NCBI RefSeq assembly: GCF_900112175.1
Contig: NZ_FOYT01000006.1
Location: 124,001-188,000, forward strand
Direction of reading: 5' to 3'
DNA: 64,000 bases
Source of the DNA: Halogeometricum rufum
GTDB lineage: Archaea > Halobacteriota > Halobacteria > Halobacteriales > Haloferacaceae
The translations under genes and the position numbers were made by a program. Of the stretch, positions 1-7,656 are shown piece after piece; within the stretch, counting starts at the first letter, position 1, and each line of letters opens with the position of its first letter. The notes under the pieces were generated by a model. That model had not been told where the DNA came from and searched no databases. It was given only the letters and a program-made list of their open reading frames with translations.

Positions 1-1
1 C

Positions 2-991
2 GGCCGCGCAGTCTACGCGGACGTCGTCGCGACCATCGCGCTCACCGCGGGTGCGGTCTTCACCGTCTTGAACCTCGAACCGGTCACCCTCAGAGCGGTC
101 CTCGCCGGCGTGCTCGTCCTCTTCCTCCCGGGCTACGCGCTCACGACGCTCGTCTTCCCGGCCGCGAAGGAGACGCGTCCCGGCGTGGGCGACCTGCCGT
201 CGGCGTTCACGGGGAGCGAGACGGAACACGCGGGACTGCCGTTCTTCGAGCGTCTCGCGCTCGGCGTCGGTCTGAGCGTCGCGCTCGTCCCCGTCTTCGC
301 GTGGGGGCTCGAAGTCGGCGGGTTCGAGTTCACCGGGCCGAACGTCGCCGCCGTCTGCGGCACGTTCGCCGTCGTCGCCACGGTTCTCGGCGCCGTCCGA
401 CGGCTCCGCGTCGCGGCGGAGACGCGCTACGTGCCGCCGGTCGGCGTGCTCGTCCGGTACCGTGAGGTGGCGCGCGGCCGGTCCGACTGGGACGGCGCTC
501 TCAACGTGGCGCTCGCGGCCGTCGTCGTCGTCGCCACCGCCACCGTCGCGTTCGCGCTCATCTCGCCGGCGAGCGTCGGGAGCGCGTCGTACACGCAGGT
601 GTCGCTGCTGACCGAACAGGACGACGGGTCGCTCGTCGCGGGAGACTACCCGCAGAACCTCTCGGTCGGCGAGAGCGGCGAACTCGTCCTCCTCGTCGAG
701 AACTTCGAGCAGGAGACGACGAACTACACGGTGGTGGTCCAACTGCAACGCGTCGAATCGAACGGGGACGTGGTCGCCACGAACGAGATAGACCGCTTCT
801 CGGAGACGCTCCGGGCGGGCGACAGCTGGCAGTTGACGCACGAAGTCGCCCCACAGATATCCGGCGAGAACGTCCGTCTCGCCTACCTCGTCTACCGCGG
901 CGACGCCCCGCAGAGCCCGAACGTCGAGTCGTCGTACCGACACGTCACGCTCTGGATGAACGTCGAGGACGGGTCGGACACCGGCACGTAG
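2..991 (+). CDS. DUF1616-type membrane protein, 5' end cut by window
   Basis: The reading frame is open from base 2, so the first internal TTG/ATG is not a true start and the gene begins upstream. The visible part has about five hydrophobic helices: residues roughly 1-20, then segments starting TLRAVLAGVLVLFLPGYA, ERLALGVGLSVALVPVFAW, NVAAVCGTFAVVATVL and ALNVALAAVVVVATATVAF. A C-terminal ectodomain of about 130 residues follows, rich in Ser/Thr/Glu with a beta-like pattern and possible N-glycosylation sequons (NLS, NYT). The order of helices, the FLPGYA segment and a terminal extracellular domain are typical of the DUF1616 family, which is common beside archaeal glycosylation genes. Its biochemical function is unknown. 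Membrane location is supported; a role in surface glycan assembly is inferred only from the neighbours. Confidence 0.8.
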   Translation, partial: GRAVYADVVATIALTAGAVFTVLNLEPVTLRAVLAGVLVLFLPGYALTTLVFPAAKETRPGVGDLPSAFTGSETEHAGLPFFERLALGVGLSVALVPVFAWGLEVGGFEFTGPNVAAVCGTFAVVATVLGAVRRLRVAAETRYVPPVGVLVRYREVARGRSDWDGALNVALAAVVVVATATVAFALISPASVGSASYTQVSLLTEQDDGSLVAGDYPQNLSVGESGELVLLVENFEQETTNYTVVVQLQRVESNGDVVATNEIDRFSETLRAGDSWQLTHEVAPQISGENVRLAYLVYRGDAPQSPNVESSYRHVTLWMNVEDGSDTGT

Positions 992-1080
992 CCGTCGCTC
1001 TCCCGAGCAAATTCGCGTGAATCGACACTAACGCAAGACATATTTTCGCCGCAATCGGAACGGCCGGTCGTTCACCGACG

Positions 1081-1090
1081 CATAACCAAG
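1081..1090 (+). promoter_or_regulatory. Promoter box CATAACCAAG
   Basis: An AT-rich CATAAC box in GC-rich surroundings, of the same type as boxes found before many glycan genes here. It ends 27 nt before the ATG of a 25-codon upstream ORF and 101 nt before the DUF354 gene. That spacing would make the transcript start at the small ORF. Confidence 0.5.
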
Positions 1091-1116
1091 TGCGTTCTCT
1101 GTGCTGTGTGCGATAG

Positions 1117-1194
1117 ATGACGAGCGCACTCGATAGCCCCCGCACGACCGGTGGCCCTCGCACGACCCTCCCGGCCGAAGGTGGTGAGCTGTGA
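1117..1194 (+). CDS. Upstream ORF (25 aa), stop overlapping the next start
   Basis: ATG at 1117 opens a 25-codon frame beginning MTSALDSP and ending EGGEL. Its TGA (1192-1194) overlaps the GTG start of the DUF354 gene (GTGA). The ATG lies 27 nt after a CATAAC box, the usual haloarchaeal spacing from TATA box to leaderless start. The peptide is not acidic and resembles no family I know, so any role is probably translational coupling rather than peptide function. This is an inference from geometry; six similar cases occur in the window. Confidence 0.35.
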   Translation: MTSALDSPRTTGGPRTTLPAEGGEL

Positions 1195-2303
1195 GCCGCG
1201 CAACGTTCGCCGCCAGCGAAGACGAACCGTCCGAGACGACGCGCAGCGTCGCCCAAACCGTCGAGGCGTGGGTCGACCTCGCGAGCCCTTCCCATCCGTT
1301 CTTCTTCAAGGCGCTGACAGACTCGTTCTCCAACGTCGAGCCGACCGTGACCGTTCGCGAGAAGACCGAGACGGTACCGTTGGCCCGACAGGTCGGCTAC
1401 GACTTTCGGACGGTCGGAAAAGACTACGAGAACCCCCACTTACGCAAGGTAGGGATTCCGCTACGAACCGCTCAACTGGCACTCGAAGCGCCGGACGCCG
1501 ACGTTGCGCTCTCCTCGCGAAACGCGATGTGCATCCTCGCGGCGAAGGTTCGCGGCATCCCCTCCATCCACTTCACCGATAACGACATCTGCGCCTACGT
1601 GGACGGGTTGGCCGCCGAGGAACTGTACCACCGGCTGGAAGCGCAGGCGACGCACAACGTCGTCCCCACGGCGTTCCGAACCGAGGTGCTGACCGACCGG
1701 GGTGCCGACCCCGACAGCATCCACACGTACGACGGCTACAAGGAGGACGTCTACGTCGCCGCCTTCGAGCCCGACCCGTCGTTCCTCGACACGATTCCGT
1801 TCGAGAGCCAGGATTTCATCGTCGTCCGTCCGGAAGCACTCTCCGCGACGTACGTGGACGCCGAGGGGTCTCTCGTCCCCGACATCCTCGCCGGCGCCGT
1901 CGAACGCGGCGTGAACGTCGTCTACCTCCCCCGCGAGGGGACGGACCGCGCGTTCGCCGACGGACTGCCGCCCGAACGGGTGTACGTCCCGGACGAACCC
2001 CTCTCGGGGCTTGAACTCGCGTGGCACGCGCGCTGTGTGCTGACGGGGTCCGGAACGATGGCGCGCGAAGCGTCGCGCATGCAGACACCCGCCGTGTCGT
2101 TCTTCCCGAGCACGCTCATCTCGGTGGACCGCGCGCTCATCGAGGAGGGCGAGATATTCCACTCCCGCAACGCCGAGGACGTCCTCGACTACGTGGAGTC
2201 CATCACCGACCATGACGCGCAACCGGACCTGACGCGCGCGCGACGCGTCCGGCGCGAAGTCGCCGACCTGACCGCCGACCTGATGAACGAGACGCTCGAC
2301 TGA
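1191..2303 (+). CDS. DUF354 family protein (glycosyltransferase-like)
   Basis: A 370-residue soluble protein resembling DUF354, an archaeal and bacterial family with a GT-B / UDP-GlcNAc 2-epimerase-like double Rossmann fold. Visible features are an N-terminal segment with SPSHPFFFKALTDSF (about residue 30), IHFTDNDICAYVDGL near 125, a middle linker with TYDGYKEDVY near 180, and a C-terminal nucleotide-sugar-like half with GSGTMAREASRMQTP near 285. The last motif matches the G-T-M-A-E-A signature of this family. The GTG start at 1191 is preceded by AGGTGGTGAG and overlaps a small upstream ORF. It lies among glycan genes, so a sugar-transfer role is likely, but the substrate is unknown. Confidence 0.8.
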   Translation: MSRATFAASEDEPSETTRSVAQTVEAWVDLASPSHPFFFKALTDSFSNVEPTVTVREKTETVPLARQVGYDFRTVGKDYENPHLRKVGIPLRTAQLALEAPDADVALSSRNAMCILAAKVRGIPSIHFTDNDICAYVDGLAAEELYHRLEAQATHNVVPTAFRTEVLTDRGADPDSIHTYDGYKEDVYVAAFEPDPSFLDTIPFESQDFIVVRPEALSATYVDAEGSLVPDILAGAVERGVNVVYLPREGTDRAFADGLPPERVYVPDEPLSGLELAWHARCVLTGSGTMAREASRMQTPAVSFFPSTLISVDRALIEEGEIFHSRNAEDVLDYVESITDHDAQPDLTRARRVRREVADLTADLMNETLD

Positions 2304-2327
2304 GCGCCCGTCCGAAGCGTCGGAGCG

Positions 2328-3551
2328 CTACCGACCGACGAACCCGACGAGACGCGACCGAAGCGCCCCGAGTCGACTCCCGCCCGCGACGGCGTCGGAC
2401 TCCTCGTCCGCGATGCTCCGGTCCGTCGCCTCGGGACCGACCTTCCGTTCTGCGACCATCGATTCGAGCGCGTTGTCCTCGACTTCCAACGGGAGTTCGA
2501 CGCGTCCGCGCCGGCGCGAGGACTCCCACGCGGCGAAGATGAGTTCGTCGGCGGCGAGGGCGTCGCGGCCGTTCAACTCGGACTGCTCGCCGTCGCGGAG
2601 GGCACCGACGAGTTCCTCGACGGCCCGTTCGGTGTACGTCGTGGCGTCGAGTCGGTCCGCGAGTCGCGAGGAGAGGCGACCGGCGACGAGTCTGGCGCCG
2701 GCGCGCACTCGACCGGGTTTCGGCCGGTAGCGCCCGTCCGTCCCCGTCTTGGCCGTCTTCCACGACTTGCCGTCGCGGCGGTACGCGAGCGTCCCGTCGT
2801 CGCGCACCTCGATTTCGCCGTCCGTTCCGCGGAGGCGGAACAGGGCGTCGCCGCAGAACGCCTCGCCGCGACCGGTCGAGGCCAGCCCGTAGACGCCGTT
2901 CTCGTAGCGCCACTGGGCCATCGCCTGATTCTCGTTGTGCGTCCCGAACAGCACGTTCTCGTCGGTGTAGTCTATCTGCGCGAGCACCCACTCCACGGGT
3001 TCCATGTCGTTGTAGAAGTTCGCGAGGTCGAACGAGTGCGTGCCCGTGTCGTACAGGTGTTCCTCGCGGAACTCGATGCGCCGAAGGTCGCCTATCGTCC
3101 CGTCGTCGAGGAGGTCCTTGGCCTTCCGGTAGGGCTTCCCGAAGCGCTGCTGGTGGTTGATGGTGAGGGCGACGCCCTCCGCCTCGCACTCCTCGACCAT
3201 GCGCTTCGCGTCGCCCCACGTCAGCGCCATCGGCTTCTCGCAGTGGACGCCCCGCACGACGCCGCTGTGAGCGATGTCGACCACGATGTCAGCGTGGAGG
3301 GCGGGCGGGACGCAGACGCTGACCACGTCCGGTTCCGCCTCGTCGAGCATCGCCTCGTAGTCCTCGTAGACGTGCGAGTCGTCGATGTCGTGCGCCTCGG
3401 CGAACGCCGCGGCGTTCTCGGGGACGACGTCCGCGCAGGCGACGAGTTCGCAGTCGTCGAGTCGTTCGTAGCCCGCGGCGTGCCGGTACGCCATGGCGAA
3501 GCCGTCGCCGTCGGGGTCGCCGGTGCCGACGAATCCGATTCTGAATGTCAC
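2328..3551 (-). CDS. Gfo/Idh/MocA family NAD(P)-dependent oxidoreductase
   Basis: A 407-residue protein with an N-terminal Rossmann domain (IGFVGTG at residues 5-11, with a slightly extended loop GDPDGDGFA), the family signature HCEKPMALTW near 128-138 containing the Glu-Lys-Pro motif, and a C-terminal alpha/beta dimerisation domain with the HSFDLANFYND segment. These enzymes oxidise or reduce sugar carbons with NAD(P), often nucleotide sugars in glycan biosynthesis. It converges with the DUF354 gene (24 nt between stops) and is divergent from the TIM-barrel gene at 3737. The last 70 residues are charged and less conserved. The sugar substrate cannot be read from sequence. Confidence 0.9.
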   Translation of the reverse strand: MTFRIGFVGTGDPDGDGFAMAYRHAAGYERLDDCELVACADVVPENAAAFAEAHDIDDSHVYEDYEAMLDEAEPDVVSVCVPPALHADIVVDIAHSGVVRGVHCEKPMALTWGDAKRMVEECEAEGVALTINHQQRFGKPYRKAKDLLDDGTIGDLRRIEFREEHLYDTGTHSFDLANFYNDMEPVEWVLAQIDYTDENVLFGTHNENQAMAQWRYENGVYGLASTGRGEAFCGDALFRLRGTDGEIEVRDDGTLAYRRDGKSWKTAKTGTDGRYRPKPGRVRAGARLVAGRLSSRLADRLDATTYTERAVEELVGALRDGEQSELNGRDALAADELIFAAWESSRRRGRVELPLEVEDNALESMVAERKVGPEATDRSIADEESDAVAGGSRLGALRSRLVGFVGR

Positions 3552-3704
3552 GGGCGTCGGTACGAGCGTGCGGTCGTTGAGTATTCACGGCATAACGGCC
3601 GGCGACGACGCCGGCAGCGACCCGCCCAACGGCGACGGTCCGCCGTACGGTCGGCGGCCGTGTGATTCGACAGCATTTGCCGGATGCACGGGCTTAGACG
3701 CTCC

Positions 3705-3712
3705 ATTACAAT
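3705..3712 (+). promoter_or_regulatory. Promoter box ATTACAAT for 3737 gene
   Basis: ATTACAAT ends 25 nt before the ATG at 3737, the spacing expected of a TATA box for a leaderless transcript. A nearly identical box precedes the gene at 4752. Confidence 0.5.
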
Positions 3713-3736
3713 GGCTCGGACGGGACACCGCGAGGT

Positions 3737-4684
3737 ATGGAGCGACCGCCCCGTCCAGCGATACAGTTGTACAGCGTCCGCGAGTCGACCGACTCGCTCC
3801 CGGACGTGATTCGCCGCGTCGCCGACGCCGGATTCGAGGGCGTCGAGTTCGCCACCCGGTTCTTCGAGGCGGACGTCGACGCCGTCGCCGACGCACTCGA
3901 CGAGACGGGCGTCGTCCCCGTCGCCGTCCACGCCGACCTCTCGACGGTCGAAGCCGCCGTCGAGGGGGAGAACGACCTGCTCGACCGACTGGACGCGGTC
4001 GGCTGTGACCGCGTCGTCGTCCCGCACATCTCCGAACGGGAGTTCCAGACGCGGTGGGCCGTCCGGTCGCTCTCGTACCGCATCGCCGACGCGGCCCACG
4101 AACTCGACGCGCACGACGTGGACCTCGGCTACCACACGATTCGGCACGACCTCTACCCGATGTACCCCGGGGTCGTCGGGCAACTGTTCGACCGGACGCC
4201 CGTCCCGCAAGGCGTCGCCAACCTGGGCGGCGAGGCCCTCGCCCGCCTCCGCCGCGCGGACCCGCGGCACGACCCCACGGAGATTCCGAGCAAGTCGGGC
4301 TTCTGGAACCTCTTCGCCCGGACGACGCCGGACGACCTGTTCTTCGAGGTGGACGTGGGCGAGGTGACCGCGGCCGGCTTCGACCCCGCCGCGGCCATCG
4401 AACTCGCCGCCGGTCGGGTACCGCTGGTCCACGTCCGCGACGTGACGCCGACGGGCCGGTTCGGGACCTACGAGAACGCCGACCCCGGCACGGGAGCCGT
4501 CGACTTCGACGCCGTCGCTCGCGCCGCCCGCGAGAGCGGGACCGAGTGGTTGGTCTACGAACACGACGACCCGGCCGACCCCCACCAGACCGTCGAAGAC
4601 GGCGCGGCCCTGCTCTCCCGCCTCTGCGGCGGGTCCGAGACGGACGCGCCCGGTGAGGCCGCGCGCGCCGAGCCGTCGCGATAG
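3737..4684 (+). CDS. Sugar phosphate isomerase/epimerase-like TIM-barrel protein
   Basis: A 315-residue protein of the xylose-isomerase-like TIM-barrel superfamily (AP endonuclease family 2 fold). Support comes from IQLYSVRESTDSLPDVIRRV near the N terminus, AGFEGVEFA (about 30-38), VAVHADLST, LGYHTIRHD (about 133), FEVDVGEVTAAG (about 202), PLVHVRDVTPTGRFGTYENA (about 230) and the closing WLVYEHDDP (about 275). Glu and His residues of these motifs normally bind a divalent metal. Such proteins often sit beside Gfo/Idh dehydrogenases, as here, in sugar or inositol conversions. Start ATG 3737 is supported by a promoter box 25 nt upstream. The C-terminal 20 residues look disordered. The exact reaction is unknown. 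Confidence 0.85.
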   Translation: MERPPRPAIQLYSVRESTDSLPDVIRRVADAGFEGVEFATRFFEADVDAVADALDETGVVPVAVHADLSTVEAAVEGENDLLDRLDAVGCDRVVVPHISEREFQTRWAVRSLSYRIADAAHELDAHDVDLGYHTIRHDLYPMYPGVVGQLFDRTPVPQGVANLGGEALARLRRADPRHDPTEIPSKSGFWNLFARTTPDDLFFEVDVGEVTAAGFDPAAAIELAAGRVPLVHVRDVTPTGRFGTYENADPGTGAVDFDAVARAARESGTEWLVYEHDDPADPHQTVEDGAALLSRLCGGSETDAPGEAARAEPSR

Positions 4685-4718
4685 CCCTCGCTACGTCGCT
4701 CAGGCGGTTAATCGGGCT

Positions 4719-4726
4719 ATTACAAT
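4719..4726 (+). promoter_or_regulatory. Promoter box ATTACAAT for 4752 gene
   Basis: ATTACAAT ends 26 nt before the ATG at 4752. It supports that ATG over an in-frame GTG at 4653 that would overlap the previous gene. Confidence 0.5.
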
Positions 4727-4751
4727 CGGGGTCTCGCCGGACGGACGACGT

Positions 4752-5891
4752 ATGGAGCTTCAGCACCGTCGCCTGGACGACGCGCCCCCGAGCGGTCGCA
4801 TGAGTTTCTGTCTCACGACCGACCTCACGGGGAACGGTCGTCCGGACGTCCTCGTCGGCGCACTCGGCGGCGAGTATCCCGTCACACTCCCGGTCCTCGA
4901 CAAGGAGATAGACCTCCGGAAACTGCCGGGGACGCGCGAGGCGATTCATCGACGCGAGTGGAACGTCTTCTGGTACGAGAACCCGGGCTGGGAACGCCAC
5001 GACGTGGCGCGCGCGCCGGACCTCTCGGTCGGCGGTGCCCTCGGCGACGTCACCGGGAACGGGAGGATGGACCTCGTCGCCGGGCAGAACATCAACCAGT
5101 ACGACCTCTACTGGTTCGAACAGCCCGACGACCCCCGCGAGGAGTGGACGCGCCGCCTCGTCACCGACGACTTCGAGAAGTACCACGACGTGGCCGTCGC
5201 CGACGTGGACGGGGACGGCGACGTCGAAGTCGTCGGCCTCTCGCAAGAGAGCGAAGTGGTCTTCTACTACGACGTGCCCGAGGACCCGCGGCGCGAACCG
5301 TGGCCGGTGGCGAACCGGCACGTCGTCGCCGAGAACCTCGACGTCGAGGGCGTCCAGATAGGCGACTTCGACGGCGACGGCGACGTGGAGATTCTCGCCG
5401 GGCCGAACGTCTTCCACCGCGCGGACGACGGCACGTGGACCCGCGAGCGGATAGCCGAGGGCTGGGAGTGGACGCGCGTCGTCGCCGCCGACGTGGACGG
5501 CGACGGCGAAGACGAAGTCGTCGTCACGGAGGGCGACCTGCCGTATCAGGGCGACAGACGCGCCCGTCTCGCCGTGTTCGACCCCCCGGACTGGGAGGCG
5601 ACCGTCCTCCACGACGACCTGTCGAACCCCCACTCCCTGCAAGTCGCGGACCTGGACGGCGACGGGACACCCGACATCTACGTCGCCGAGATGGGACTGG
5701 AGTCGGGCCACGACCCCCGGCAGTTCGTCTTCTGGAACGGCGGCGACGGGACGTTCGACGCGGAGGTCATCGTCGAGGGCGCCCCGACGCACGAGGCGAA
5801 ACTGGTGGACCTGGACGGCGACGGCGCCCTCGACATCGTCGGGAAGTCGTACGTCGAACCGAGCGTGGACGCGTGGTTCAACGTGGTGTGA
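4752..5891 (+). CDS. FG-GAP/VCBS repeat calcium beta-propeller protein
   Basis: A 379-residue protein built of repeated calcium-loop motifs: DLTGNGRPD, DVTGNGRMD, DVDGDGDVE, DFDGDGDVE, DVDGDGEDE, DLDGDGTPD and DLDGDGALD. Seven loops suggest a complete seven-bladed propeller of the FG-GAP/VCBS (integrin-alpha-like) type. Proteins of this kind usually bind carbohydrates or other proteins outside the cell, yet no signal peptide, Tat motif or membrane helix is visible at the chosen ATG. That start is supported by a promoter box 26 nt upstream. The stop is one base before the FkbM gene, so it is the first gene of an operon with FkbM and a polysaccharide deacetylase. The ligand is unknown. Confidence 0.85.
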   Translation: MELQHRRLDDAPPSGRMSFCLTTDLTGNGRPDVLVGALGGEYPVTLPVLDKEIDLRKLPGTREAIHRREWNVFWYENPGWERHDVARAPDLSVGGALGDVTGNGRMDLVAGQNINQYDLYWFEQPDDPREEWTRRLVTDDFEKYHDVAVADVDGDGDVEVVGLSQESEVVFYYDVPEDPRREPWPVANRHVVAENLDVEGVQIGDFDGDGDVEILAGPNVFHRADDGTWTRERIAEGWEWTRVVAADVDGDGEDEVVVTEGDLPYQGDRRARLAVFDPPDWEATVLHDDLSNPHSLQVADLDGDGTPDIYVAEMGLESGHDPRQFVFWNGGDGTFDAEVIVEGAPTHEAKLVDLDGDGALDIVGKSYVEPSVDAWFNVV

Positions 5892-5892
5892 G

Positions 5893-6759
5893 ATGGCGTC
5901 GAAAATCGACTCCGAACCGTCCGAGTCCGTTCGCGGCGGCGTGAGCACCGCGAAGGACGCCGTCGTCGACCGACTCGCCGGGACGCCGTTGGCCAACGCC
6001 GCCAGACGGAGCGGTCTCACCGGCACGCTCTCCGACGTGGCGAACCGCGCGGCGGCGGTCTTCCTCCCGGACGAGGTGGTGTTCCGCGCCGGCGACGACG
6101 AGGCGCGCTTCCGCGTCTCGACGCGGTTCGAGTACCGCGGGTTCGCCAAGTACCGCTCGGACCCAGACGCGACGGTGCTGGCGGCGTTCGTTCGCTCGCT
6201 CCGCGACGACGACGTGGTGTGGGACGTGGGCGCGAACGTCGGCGTCTTCAGCGTCCTCGCGGCCGGGCGACTCCCGCCGGAACGCGTCGTCGCCATCGAA
6301 CCCCACCCCGAGAACGTCGACCGACTCCGCGAGAACCTCGACCGGAACGGGCGCGACGCGACGGTGCGGCGACTCGCCCTCGACGACGAACGCGGACGCG
6401 CCGAACTGGGCGTCAGCAGTCCGGACGGCACGGGCGCGTTCGGCGTCGTCGGCGGCCCCACCGAACGGCGGCGCATCGCCGTCCGGACCGACCGGGGCGA
6501 CTCGCTCGTCGCCGACGGCGTCCCCGCGCCGACGGTTCTGAAGGTGGACGTGCAGGGGGCCGAACTCGGCGTCCTGCGCGGCCTCGAACACACGCTCCTC
6601 GACTGCCGCGTCGTCTACGTCAACGTCTACGAGAAGCACTTCACCCGCGGCGACGAGGGCGAGGAGATACGCGACGTGCTCGAATCATCGGGCCTGCGCG
6701 TCGAACGCCTCGTCGAGTGGGACGGCGGTCACTTCCTGCGCGCCGTCCGGGAGTCGTAA
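5893..6759 (+). CDS. FkbM family methyltransferase
   Basis: A 288-residue SAM-dependent methyltransferase of the FkbM family. The SAM-binding motif I is VWDVGANVGVFSVLA (about residues 111-125), motif II is VVAIEPHPENVDRL (about 134-147), and the family motif LKVDVQGAELGVLRG lies near 216-230. FkbM enzymes O-methylate sugars or polyketides. A sugar methylation role fits the neighbouring deacetylase and glycosyltransferases. The gene starts 1 nt after the propeller stop and its own stop directly abuts the GTG of the next gene, so the three genes are probably co-transcribed. The N-terminal 60 residues are alpha-helical and not part of the catalytic core. Confidence 0.9.
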   Translation: MASKIDSEPSESVRGGVSTAKDAVVDRLAGTPLANAARRSGLTGTLSDVANRAAAVFLPDEVVFRAGDDEARFRVSTRFEYRGFAKYRSDPDATVLAAFVRSLRDDDVVWDVGANVGVFSVLAAGRLPPERVVAIEPHPENVDRLRENLDRNGRDATVRRLALDDERGRAELGVSSPDGTGAFGVVGGPTERRRIAVRTDRGDSLVADGVPAPTVLKVDVQGAELGVLRGLEHTLLDCRVVYVNVYEKHFTRGDEGEEIRDVLESSGLRVERLVEWDGGHFLRAVRES

Positions 6760-7617
6760 GTGTCCGGCGCCGGCCTCCCGCGCCGCCTCGCCCGCGGGGG
6801 GTTCGAGGCGCTGGCGCGCCTCGACGGCGCGACGCAGTTCTCGCGGCACTACCCCGACGAGTCGAACGCCGTCCTCGCGTACCACGCCGTCGGCGAACCC
6901 GCCGGCTACGGCAACGTCTCCGTCGACCGGTTCCGGCGTGACCTCGACTACCTCACCGACGCCTTCGAGGTGGTCGACCTCCCGGCCGTCCTCGAAGCCG
7001 GCGGCGAGAAGCGCGTCGCACTCACGTTCGACGACGCGTACGACGACTTCTACGAGAACGCGCTCCCGGTCCTCCGAGAGTACCGGGTGCCGGCGACGCT
7101 GTTCGTCCCCGTCGCGTTCGTCGGCGGGTGCCCCGACGGCTACGCCTACCGCTTCGCGCGGTCACCGGTGGACCACGAGGCGTTCAACGACCCGGCGGCG
7201 TTCGTAGACGAGTCGGTCCGCGACCCCGGGGTGATGTCGTGGGACCGACTGCGCGAGGTGGCCGCCGACCCCCTCGTCACCGTGGGCACGCACACGCGAA
7301 CCCATCTGGACCTCGCGCGCGTGCGCGACCGGAAGACGCTGGAAGACGAAATCGTCGGCGCGCGCGACGAACTCGAGGACCGCCTCGGCGTCGCGGTAGA
7401 CCGCTTCTGCTACCCGTTCGGCCGTTACTCGGAGGCGGCGGTGGACGTGGTGCGGGAGTCGCACGCGATGGCCGTCACCTCCGAGCGGGGCGTCCTCTCG
7501 GACCCCGAGGCGGCCGACGCCTACCGACTCCCGCGAGTGCGCGCCCACGAACCGACCCACCGGGTTCGCTTCGACCTCTCGGGACTTCGGTGGCGACTGA
7601 CGGAACTGGTCGGCTGA
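6760..7617 (+). CDS. Polysaccharide deacetylase family protein
   Basis: A 285-residue NodB-like carbohydrate esterase 4 protein. Catalytic and metal-binding motifs are visible: VALTFDDAYDDF (motif 1, about residues 87-98, with the Asp pair), and VGTHTRTHLDL (motif 2, His-x3-His, about 176). RFCYPFGRYSE (about 212) corresponds to motif 3. The family removes N- or O-acetyl groups from polysaccharides using a divalent metal. No signal peptide is evident, so action on a lipid-linked or cytoplasmic precursor is possible. GTG 6760 follows the FkbM stop with no gap. It converges with the GT2 gene at 7657. Confidence 0.9.
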   Translation: MSGAGLPRRLARGGFEALARLDGATQFSRHYPDESNAVLAYHAVGEPAGYGNVSVDRFRRDLDYLTDAFEVVDLPAVLEAGGEKRVALTFDDAYDDFYENALPVLREYRVPATLFVPVAFVGGCPDGYAYRFARSPVDHEAFNDPAAFVDESVRDPGVMSWDRLREVAADPLVTVGTHTRTHLDLARVRDRKTLEDEIVGARDELEDRLGVAVDRFCYPFGRYSEAAVDVVRESHAMAVTSERGVLSDPEAADAYRLPRVRAHEPTHRVRFDLSGLRWRLTELVG

Positions 7618-7656
7618 GGAAGCAGTCGAAGCCGGCGCGAATCGTCGGACGGGAGA

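Noticed and set aside
3585-6593. 1002-codon minus-strand open frame opposite several genes
   Set aside because: Shadow frame of GC-rich coding sequence on the other strand; composition is Arg/Pro-rich and domains are on the plus strand.
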